From CAYRVX01 sp964642165 (GTDB lineage Bacteria; Planctomycetota; Phycisphaerae; SM23-33): a stretch of 30,898 bases of DNA. Both the position numbers and the translations under genes were made by a program. Below the pieces are notes generated by a model that worked only from the letters and a program-made list of their open reading frames with translations, was not told where the DNA came from and made no database searches. This document shows positions 26,001 through 30,898 of this stretch, piece after piece. The stretch lies in the NCBI GenBank assembly GCA_964642165.1, contig CAZXOC010000057.1:1-30898 (forward strand). Reading direction: 5' to 3'. Positions within the stretch are counted from its first letter, which is position 1, and each line of letters starts with the position of its first letter.

Positions 26001-29000
26001 GCGAGACGCTCGTGGTCGTGCCGTTCGACCCCGTGGCCGAGCCGGACGAACTGGCCGCGTTCGAAGCGCGCTACGGGCTGGGCGATCCGGGCGTACAGAT
26101 CGTCGGCGGCTACGGGGCGCACCTGGACAACGGCGGCGAAGCGCTGCGGCTGCGGCGCCCGGCGCTGCCGGCGGGGGGCGAGCCGGGCTCGATCCAGTAC
26201 CTGCTGATCGACGAGGTCCGCTACGACGACGATCAGCCCTGGCCCACCGGTGCCGACGGGGGCGGCGCGTCTCTCCAGCGCATCTCTTCGAGCGTGTGGG
26301 GCGACGACGCCGGCAGTTGGGAGGCGCTGGTGCCGACGCCGGGCGTCTTCGGCCTGATGGCGAACATCGTCGACGTCAGCCCCGATCCCCGCCGCTCGCC
26401 GGTCGCCGAGATCGCGATCGTCTTCAACGAGGCGGTCACGGGCTTCGACGTCGGCGACCTGAGCCTCACGCGCGACGACGGGGCGAACCTGCTGACCGAC
26501 CAGCCCTTGACCACGAGCGACGGCATCACGTGGGCCCTGGGCGGCCTGGCGGACCTGACCGCCGCCGACGGGGCCTACGCGCTGCAGCTCGCCAAGGCCG
26601 GATCCGGCATCGCCGACGTCGGAGGCAATCCGCTGTACGGCGACGCCACGGAGGCGTGGGTGGTCGACACGGCCGGGCCGACGGCGAACGTCGTCGACGT
26701 CAGCCCCGACCCGAACGACATGCCCGTGGAGCAGATCGAGATCGTCTTCGACGAGCCGGTGACCGGGCTGGACGTGGGCGATCTGACCCTCGTGCGCGGG
26801 GGCGGCGGCAATCTCCTGACGGGGAGCGAGGACCTGGAGACGGCGGACGGCATCACCTGGATCCTGGCGGGCCTGGGCTTCCTGACGGGCATGGAAGGCA
26901 CGCACACGATGGCGCTGACGCTCGCGGCGGCCGGGTCCGGCATCGCGGACCTGGCGGGCAATCCGCTGACGGCGAGCGCGTCGGACACGTGGGTGTCGGC
27001 CATTCCCGACAGGAACCCGCCCACGGCGACGATCTCGGACGTCAGCCCGAGCCCGCGCAACTCGGCCGTCCGCCAGGTGCAGATCCTCTTCAGCGAGCCG
27101 GTCGTCGGGCTCGACGTGGGGGACCTGGCCTTGCGGCGCGACGGGGGGGACGACCTGCTGACCGGCGGGGAGTCTCTGCACACGTCCGACGCGATCGCCT
27201 GGACCCTGGCGGGCCTGGACGCCGCGACGGGAGCGGCGGGCGGGACGTACGTCCTGACGTTGACGGCGAGCGCCTCCGGCATCACGGACGCCGTGGGCAA
27301 CCCCCTGGCCTCAAGCGCGTCCGTCTCCTGGGTGACGGATCTCGACAGGCCGACGGCGGACATCATCGACGTGGCCCCGGACCCGCGCGACCTGGCGGTG
27401 GAGCAGGTCGACATCGTCTTCAGCGAAGCGGTCACCGGCCTGGACGTCGGCGACCTGAGCCTCACGCGCGTCGGGGCGGGCGAGCTGCTGACGGGGGACG
27501 AGCCGCTGACGACGACCGACCACGTTACGTGGACGCTCAGCGGGCTGAGAGCCCTGACGAGCACGGCGTCGGTCGCCGGGTTCGTGGCGTTCAACGACCA
27601 GGTCCGCAACGCGGGAACGGACGCCAACGCGACCACCTACGCCGCCAACGGAACGTCCTCCGGATTCCTCAGGGACATTGCCACCGGCGATGCCACGCCC
27701 GTCCGACTGACGCTGACGGCGTCCGGCATCCATTACGCCAGCGGCGCGGCCAACCCCGCCTCGGGCACCGATGCGCACGAGATCTTCGGCGGGTCCGTGG
27801 ACTTCTCCTGGTCCTCCGGCGCGAGCATCGAGATCCAGGCAAGCAACAACGACTACTACACGCACACGTTCTCCAACCTGGATGCCGAGGGCGCGAGCAC
27901 GTACAGCTTTCACGGCACGGCCGTTCGAGGGAGCATCGACTACACCGACCGCTGGACCCTCGTGACGCTCGAGGGGGCCGTGTCCTACACCGCCGACCAC
28001 AGCTCGGGCGTCGGCGTGGTCACCGCGGCCGTCAACCCGGCCCTCGAGGCCAACCAGGTGGCCATCTGGACGGGCCATAACAGCGCGGCCGGGCAGGGAT
28101 TCGTCGCCGGATGGACGGACATCGATCCCGGCCCGGACGGCGTGATCGCCGTGCGGTCGCAGCAGTACAAGGGCCCCACACCGAACGTGGGCAGCGGGAA
28201 CTCATCCAGCGGGAGCAAGGGCTACGCCCTGGCGGGCATTCGGCTGGAGGAGTCCGTGCCCTCGGGCGTGAGGGGCACGTACCGGTTGGAGCTCAGCGCC
28301 GCCGGCTCGCGCGTGAGGGACGTGGCGGGCAACGCGTTTCCGCTCGACGCGGCCGACAACTGGACGATCGGCGCGGACGTCCCGCCGGCGGTGATGGACG
28401 TGCGCCGCAACGTCGATTCGGCCCCGGCGACCGAGCTGACGAGCGTGGCGATCGAGTTCTCGCAGGACGTTTCGTCCTCGCTGTCCGCCGAGGACCTGAC
28501 CGTCCACAACGGTACGGCGGACCGGGACGTCAGCCTCGCGGGGGTCACGATGGTGTACGACCCTTCGACGGACAGGGCCGAGTGGGACCTCTCGCCGCTG
28601 GACCTGGAGACGGGCCACTACACGCTGTCGCTGGCGTCGTACGAGGTGGCCGGCCCCACGGGCCTGGCGCTGGACGGCGACGCCGACGGGGACGAAGGCG
28701 GCGACTGGTCGGCGAGCCTGGTGGTGACCATCGCGGGCGACGTGGACGCCGACGGGACCGTGGGGCGGGCGGACTTCCTGTCGGTCCTGGACCACTTCGG
28801 GCAGCGGGGCGCGGGCTGGTCCGGCGGCGATCTGAACGCCGATGCCGTCGTGGACTTCCGCGACTACATGATCCTGAAGAGGAGCTTCGGCAGCAGCGTG
28901 CCCGTCTCGCCCCCGGCGGCCATGGAAGCGACCCCCTCCGCCGAAGCGGAGACGAGCGCGGCGGAAGCGGCCTTGCCGGCCCCGACAGCCCCAACGCCCG

Positions 29001-29320
29001 CCCCGGGTGAGACGGGCGACGTGGGCGTTGCTGTCGCCTGGCACGACACGACGTCTCAGGAACCACCCGCGCCGTCCCCGGTGACCTCGGGCGATGCCGC
29101 ATCCGGGGCGGCCGAGGTGACACCGGCGGCGCAGCCCACGCCGTCGCCCTCGGTCAACCCGCTTGCGACGCCGCTGGAACCGGTCGACGTCCTGGCGGCG
29201 GGCGGCGAGGGCTCAGCCGAGGGGGACGGGACCGCCGATGCCGCGAGCCTGGAGCCGAGCCTGCTGGACGTGCTCGATACGCCCCCGCTCGCGACGCCGC
29301 TGACGGATGCGCCCATGTAG
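20030..29320 (+). CDS. giant LEPR-XLL / lamin-tail / CotH / Ig-like / dockerin surface protein
   Basis: A 3096-residue protein started at ATG 20030 after AAGGAGG. The order is as follows. LEPRLLLDG (18-26) is the LEPR-XLL motif of planctomycete extracellular proteins. Lamin-tail domains open with SEIMYHP-type strands at about 65, 224 and 359. A carbohydrate-binding-like region (NGTFESGLGGW) spans 525-660 and an Ig-like segment 676-790. A CotH-kinase-like domain (about 801-1190) keeps DWDSYGYNRGKN (D1049, D1051) and MWDLDH (D1077, D1079). Lamin-tail domain 4 is at about 1269, domain 5 (split) at 1439-1471 plus 1816-1927, and domain 6 at about 1934. Four Ig-like repeats (about 2110-2785) follow, the fourth split, then a related segment. 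A dockerin-like EF-hand pair (2903-2956) and a Pro/Ala/Glu-rich tail end it. It is probably exported and surface-bound. Partners and the kinase target are unknown. Confidence 0.92.
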   Translation: MGRTKTGGSSRRPTLERLEPRLLLDGLTDLGPVGPPEAPAAPPADQPADFVDPRQLGPSTRRTGLIISEIMYHPPEPHAADLEFVELTNTEPVPQDISRFRLSGEADFEFPEGTVIGGLERLVVAADPSAVEAFYGITGVLGPLPNRLSNGGGVVRLSNRMGAILLEVEYSDAYPWPAEADGAGPSLVLVRPDYGEDNVEAWDASARLYGNPGQSNPTVDDSLASVVVNEVLAHTDLPQTDFVELYNHSTQSVDIAGCVLSEHPDPGISGFVVPPGTMLGPRGFVSFDQGELGFSLSMHGDTVYLFSPAGDRVIDAVRFGAQANGVSLGRVGDGGPEIRVLSGLSPGEPNDAPAGHDIVINEIMYHPISEDTDDEYVELFNRGGSEVVLDHWRFTQGIRYTFPADTVISAGGYLVVAKDAARLIAAHPGTLSAANTVGDYSGNLSDRGERIVLAKPDDPDLPDEDFVVVDEVWYRDGESWGEWSDGDGSSLELIDPYSDNMRAMNWADSDETAKAPWTLVEYTGVLDHGRNAANEIQILLEGQGECLLDNVVVFRQGEGNRVANGTFESGLGGWVIQGTHIDSHLETSEGYQSSRSLHLVASRRGDNSANRVETDLSSSLAGGQTATIRARVRWLRGCPGILLRLHGNWLEAPGEMEVPADLGTPGAPNSRYAANAGPAIYDVTHRPVTPAAYQSVVVTARVADVDGLSSVRLKYRNDTDSPSVVRTVTMNDSGTGGDAVAEDGIWSATIPGHATNKLVAFHVEATDVHAQAVTNRFPSSAPGEECHVMFGQAERTGTFGTYRFWMTEADRAQWASRQKQSDHPVHGTFVYGDFRAIYNAGARFRGSPFVRSAGDPETKDTSYVFYAPKDSRLLGSTSLNLDRLEGDDTRQRERMSLWLADQTDTPFFYQRYVHLFVNERHKGTIYGDSQQPNDDYVDYWWPEGRGGELFKIDDWFEFNDNSQVSKEFNDNGQLRLYETTGGEKKKARYRWSWRKEPVTGWDDDYTSFFELVDAMNLSYTSPQYAALAPALVDYEEWMHVFAVRHIIRDWDSYGYNRGKNMSMYKPLDGPWEMIMWDLDHSHLTGSPTDNNLFSINCPTMKYQFFRYPTFLRAYWRAISETANGPMRAEVCNPLMDANYAAFQANGISVTSPDSGLKQWIANRRTWLLGQLNGVAANFEITTNGGNDLSTDQQVLTLSGTAPVEAKTICINGSPAPVTFTSVTGWTVEIGLSPGDNVLTVEGFDSRGELVASDTITATFTDSGSSPIGLLVINEIMYHPDDSDAEFIEIHNASDTQAFDLSGWRLDGVGYTFVPGSILRAGEYVVLAENATAFASAYGAGALAAVVGEYGENGALSNGGETLRLLMPAAGDRWAPVDEVLYDDALPWPLQADGDGPSLQLMDRSKDNNWIGNWAVDDADPATPGEANSVARVLPATPQIRINELQGDNAATLADNAGDFDPWIELLNAGGENVLAVEVHQADPDGGDLAMELSLTFSEPDGSEDVTLIESGSEWRYLDDGSDQGTAWRAASFDDEEWLGGPARLGYGDAVETLLDDGGVPTDRHITYYFRRTFGVTEPSSFTAADLRAQRDDGIVVYLNGEEIWRDNMPSGDIDYETTSLTYVDGDDETTWVDAAPVPVGLLEEGPNVLAVEVHQYAATDSDVGFDLELIGHRTIHGAVTGIVAPDATWTYSDDGSDQGTEWRKCDFDDGAWSGGPAALGFGGDGETTGLQAGHITYYFRHTIAMQQASASNPLLRIRGDDGAVVYLNDQEVLRVNMPDGEVDAATRALAPVEGDDEAEVTETALDPDLFVTGAGLDNLQDCYLTDDYTDLTKWGFPAGASLAGGEYLLVWADGETGEQTPGNLHASFAMDALPGSLALVWLLDGTPIVVDYVDYDFTLADRSSGRWPNGEGDAYPMVSPTPRQPNSGPYVGAVVVSEIHYNPEDSDDLEFIELYNRSGAPVDLWETFDSQDYSWQLEGFGFPADTTLAAGETLVVVPFDPVAEPDELAAFEARYGLGDPGVQIVGGYGAHLDNGGEALRLRRPALPAGGEPGSIQYLLIDEVRYDDDQPWPTGADGGGASLQRISSSVWGDDAGSWEALVPTPGVFGLMANIVDVSPDPRRSPVAEIAIVFNEAVTGFDVGDLSLTRDDGANLLTDQPLTTSDGITWALGGLADLTAADGAYALQLAKAGSGIADVGGNPLYGDATEAWVVDTAGPTANVVDVSPDPNDMPVEQIEIVFDEPVTGLDVGDLTLVRGGGGNLLTGSEDLETADGITWILAGLGFLTGMEGTHTMALTLAAAGSGIADLAGNPLTASASDTWVSAIPDRNPPTATISDVSPSPRNSAVRQVQILFSEPVVGLDVGDLALRRDGGDDLLTGGESLHTSDAIAWTLAGLDAATGAAGGTYVLTLTASASGITDAVGNPLASSASVSWVTDLDRPTADIIDVAPDPRDLAVEQVDIVFSEAVTGLDVGDLSLTRVGAGELLTGDEPLTTTDHVTWTLSGLRALTSTASVAGFVAFNDQVRNAGTDANATTYAANGTSSGFLRDIATGDATPVRLTLTASGIHYASGAANPASGTDAHEIFGGSVDFSWSSGASIEIQASNNDYYTHTFSNLDAEGASTYSFHGTAVRGSIDYTDRWTLVTLEGAVSYTADHSSGVGVVTAAVNPALEANQVAIWTGHNSAAGQGFVAGWTDIDPGPDGVIAVRSQQYKGPTPNVGSGNSSSGSKGYALAGIRLEESVPSGVRGTYRLELSAAGSRVRDVAGNAFPLDAADNWTIGADVPPAVMDVRRNVDSAPATELTSVAIEFSQDVSSSLSAEDLTVHNGTADRDVSLAGVTMVYDPSTDRAEWDLSPLDLETGHYTLSLASYEVAGPTGLALDGDADGDEGGDWSASLVVTIAGDVDADGTVGRADFLSVLDHFGQRGAGWSGGDLNADAVVDFRDYMILKRSFGSSVPVSPPAAMEATPSAEAETSAAEAALPAPTAPTPAPGETGDVGVAVAWHDTTSQEPPAPSPVTSGDAASGAAEVTPAAQPTPSPSVNPLATPLEPVDVLAAGGEGSAEGDGTADAASLEPSLLDVLDTPPLATPLTDAPM
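24443..25470 (+). other. two-unit insert that splits lamin-tail domain 5
   Basis: Lamin-tail domain 5 begins IRINELQGDNAATLADN and runs to WIELLNAGGE (ending at 24442). It resumes only at LDNLQDCYLTDDYTDLTKWG (from about 25475). Between lie about 342 residues made of two units of a beta-sandwich module: GSEWRYLDDGSDQGTAWR and ATWTYSDDGSDQGTEWR, each with HITYYFR and a VVYLN strand. The insert opens with NVLAVEVHQ, which in this module is the last strand, and ends with DPDLFVTG, the segment that comes just before NVLAVEVHQ in the first full unit. The insert therefore holds about two units (525 and 501 bp) but starts in the wrong phase. Confidence 0.8.
26350..27562 (+). repeat. tandem Ig-like repeats (four, about 320-340 bp each)
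   Basis: Repeats begin near 26359, 26681, 27020 and 27353. Each reads along the pattern VDVSPDPR..PV.QI.IVF.E.VTGLDVGDLSL.R, then a D.ITW.L.GL strand, then SGI.D..GNPL. They resemble the Big/SwmB-like adhesion repeats of bacterial surface proteins. The DNA copies are clearly diverged, so the duplication is not recent. The fourth is interrupted at its TWTLSGLRALTS segment. Confidence 0.85.
27563..28267 (+). other. domain inserted into the fourth Ig-like repeat
   Basis: The fourth repeat breaks after TWTLSGLRALTS and continues 235 residues later as VRGTYRLELSAAGSRVRDVA. In the other three repeats the matching strands are only a few residues apart. The insert (GFVAFNDQVRNAGTDANATT to KGYALAGIRLEES) reads as one complete beta-rich domain. 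I recall similar free-standing domains in other planctomycete surface proteins, which a search should confirm. Both junctions keep the frame. Confidence 0.75.
28736..28897 (+). other. dockerin type I-like EF-hand pair (within the giant protein)
   Basis: GDVDADGTVGRADFLSVLDH and GDLNADAVVDFRDYMILKRS each supply the D-x-D/N-x-D ... D calcium loop followed by a short helix, in the duplicated form of dockerin type I. The spacing fits known dockerins. No cohesin is visible in the window, and in planctomycetes such modules are common at protein ends without a proven cellulosome. Confidence 0.85.
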
Positions 29321-29365
29321 CCGACGCCCCCCGGGCACGCCCGAGTCACTCCCACTGCCGCGACG

Positions 29366-30739
29366 TCACGTGTCCTGTGGTTCGGGCGCGGCTGCCTCGT
29401 CCGGATCGGCGCGCGCCACCTTCTCCTTCGCCTTGGACCTGCCGCCAAGCAGCATGACCGTAAAGACCACGACGAGGACGGCCGCCAGGATGGCGACGTA
29501 CCGGAAGGTGGTCGACGCCGCGGTTCGCCTGGCCTGCTTGACGGTCCCCTTGTCGTCCTCGCCGAGCGCTTCCTCGCGATCCTCGTCGATGCGACCCTTG
29601 ACGACGACCTTCTGGGCCACGGTGGTCGGCAGGCTCCGGAGTGTGTAGTGATCGTGCAGGCGCCCCATGCCGGGCACGGTGGCGTAGGAGAGGAACAGCC
29701 CGCCGGCGGCGCTCATGATCGCCAGGAGGAACGCGCCGCCCTTGGCGAAGCGTTCGGACGTCACGCCGAGCATCGTCGGCCAGAAGAACGTCACGCCGAC
29801 GCCGAAGACGGTCGCCGCCAGGAACAGCGTCACCGGGCCCGTCGTGTAGCTCAGCCACAGCAGGCCCAGGCCTGCCAGCACGCTGGAGGCGACCAGGATC
29901 CCCATCGGCGAGATCCGGCGCGCCAGGAAGCCGGCGATCGACTGCCGCAGGGCGAACATCAGCCCCGACGTGTACACCAGCACCAGCACGCCGGGGATCC
30001 CCACGATGTCCTTGATGAACGGTCCGACCCAGCGGTTGGGCCCGAGCTCCACCGAGGCGGTGAGGCACATGCAGAAGACCAGCAGCAGGAACATCGGGCG
30101 CAGGGCCTCGCGAAACATGGTGCCCGTCGAGACACCGGACTGGACGCGCTCGGTCTTGGGGAACTTCTGCTTGAAGATCAGCACGGCGTAGAGCGCGATC
30201 GGCGCGTACACGCAGGCCATCTTGATCTGCCAGCCGTGGTCCCGCAGCACCGCCGGAGACCCGGCCAGCGCGAAGGCCTCCCCCAGCCCGTACGCCAGCA
30301 GGCCCCCGATGATGATCCCGCCCGGCCACCAGGCGTGCAGCATGTTGAAGACCCGCGTCTTCCGCTCGGGGTACAGCGTCGCCGCCAGGGGGTTGATCGT
30401 TGCATGGATCAGCCCGCCGGTGACGGCGAGGAACAGCCACCCGACGGCCAGGCTCCAGAAGCCCTGGGCGAAGATCACCACGGTCAGCCCGGCGAGGTTC
30501 GTCAGGAGGGCCAGCGCCAGCACCCTGGCGGCCCCGACGAAGTCCAGCAGGGCCCCGCCTGCGAACAGGACGATCACCCCGCCGATGCCGCCCCAGGCGA
30601 CGGCCTCGCCCACCTCGGCCCGCGTCAGCCGGAATACCCGCTCGAAGTCGCCCATGATGTTCGTGCAGATCGAGAAGGCCATGGCTTGGGCCACCAGCGC
30701 TGCACAGCACGCGACGAACAGCCTTCGGCGATTGCCCAT
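29366..30739 (-). CDS. MFS transporter, FucP/sugar-permease-like
   Basis: A 457-residue inner-membrane protein with about 12 hydrophobic segments. The start at ATG 30739 has GGGAG 9 nt upstream and gives a short basic N-terminus (MGNRRRLF). GGLIHATINPLAATLYPERK followed by NMLHAWWPGGIIIGG in helices 4-5 resembles the N-P ... LNLLHA/G pattern of FucP-type sugar:proton symporters. The C-terminus has an extended charged tail beyond the last span, plus a hydrophilic loop (KGRIDEDREEALGEDDKG) before it. The sugar cannot be identified. It converges on the giant surface protein gene with 45 bp between the stops. Confidence 0.85.
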   Translation of the reverse strand: MGNRRRLFVACCAALVAQAMAFSICTNIMGDFERVFRLTRAEVGEAVAWGGIGGVIVLFAGGALLDFVGAARVLALALLTNLAGLTVVIFAQGFWSLAVGWLFLAVTGGLIHATINPLAATLYPERKTRVFNMLHAWWPGGIIIGGLLAYGLGEAFALAGSPAVLRDHGWQIKMACVYAPIALYAVLIFKQKFPKTERVQSGVSTGTMFREALRPMFLLLVFCMCLTASVELGPNRWVGPFIKDIVGIPGVLVLVYTSGLMFALRQSIAGFLARRISPMGILVASSVLAGLGLLWLSYTTGPVTLFLAATVFGVGVTFFWPTMLGVTSERFAKGGAFLLAIMSAAGGLFLSYATVPGMGRLHDHYTLRSLPTTVAQKVVVKGRIDEDREEALGEDDKGTVKQARRTAASTTFRYVAILAAVLVVVFTVMLLGGRSKAKEKVARADPDEAAAPEPQDT

Positions 30740-30788
30740 GGCGATGCGCTCCCTGATGTGACGACATGGAATCCGAACAGGCGGGTGC

Positions 30789-30817
30789 ACCCTAGCAGGC
30801 CGGCCGGGCCTACGCAA
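30789..30817 (-). promoter_or_regulatory. possible promoter of the MFS transporter gene
   Basis: On the minus strand TTGCGT (30817-30812), a 17-bp spacer and TAGGGT (30794-30789) lie about 50 bp before the ATG. The -35 is good and the -10 moderate. Confidence 0.42.
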
Positions 30818-30882
30818 GACCGGGAGAGACGCCGCGCCCGCCCGGACGGCTCCGGGGCGACGTCGCGGTTACGCCAGGGGCT

Positions 30883-30897
30883 CGGGCTCCGAGCCCG
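30883..30897. repeat. short inverted repeat at the window edge
   Basis: CGGGCTC and GAGCCCG flank a single base. This gives a compact hairpin that may be the edge of a terminator or repeat continuing past the window. Confidence 0.4.
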
Positions 30898-30898
30898 C

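Noticed and set aside
20915..27181. Minus-strand giant open frame opposite the surface protein
   Set aside because: It is a mirror of GC-rich codons with no recognisable domain; the plus strand has LEPR-XLL, CotH and dockerin motifs.
29321..29365. Terminator between the giant protein and MFS genes
   Set aside because: Only a 5-bp CGGGC/GCCCG pair with a 2-nt loop is present, too weak to call.

Overview
The window is high-GC bacterial DNA that reads as a scaffold from a member of the Planctomycetota. The signs are: Tat-exported Gfo/Idh/MocA dehydrogenase and sulfatase genes, a BamB-like PQQ-repeat protein, secreted glycosidases, and above all a giant surface protein that starts with the planctomycete LEPR-XLL motif and ends in a dockerin-like EF-hand pair. 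A run of exactly 100 N (19713-19812) shows that this is a scaffolded assembly, probably a metagenome bin; that origin is inferred.

Layout. Positions 1-1198 are mostly non-coding. They hold four 73-bp tandem repeats that each carry a hairpin, a pair of tandem hairpins, a tRNA-Gln(CTG) with a good promoter and a hairpin after it, and a relic of an IS256-type (Mutator) transposase. Positions 1199-3232 hold a secreted alpha/beta hydrolase with a TPR tail and a SnoaL-like protein. Positions 3342-8689 look like one operon: a secreted GH95-like glycosidase, a sugar-binding lipoprotein and two CUT1-type ABC permeases, with no ATPase gene. A large secreted alpha-galactosidase-like glycosidase runs the other way (8667-11618, minus), and its stop codon overlaps the last permease gene by 23 bp. 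A formylglycine-type sulfatase (11996-13561, plus) is divergent from it. Convergent with the sulfatase is a minus-strand pair: an NRAMP-like transporter with altered metal-site motifs (15106-16917) followed by a Tat-exported Gfo/Idh/MocA oxidoreductase (13622-15028). A PQQ-repeat protein (17080-19712, cut by the N gap) precedes the 3096-residue LEPR-XLL/lamin-tail/CotH/dockerin protein (20030-29320). A FucP-like MFS transporter (29366-30739, minus) closes the window.

How the genes may work together. The glycosidases, sulfatase, CUT1 importer, sugar dehydrogenase and MFS permease fit breakdown and uptake of a sulfated, possibly fucose- or galactose-containing polysaccharide. The substrate is inference only. 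The most unusual observations are in the giant protein. One lamin-tail domain is split by about two repeat units of a different beta-sandwich domain, entered out of phase (circularly permuted). One Ig-like repeat is split by a further domain of about 235 residues, always in frame. The NRAMP-like protein has lost both hallmark metal-binding motifs (DPGN and MPH) and carries a loop of about 130 residues.
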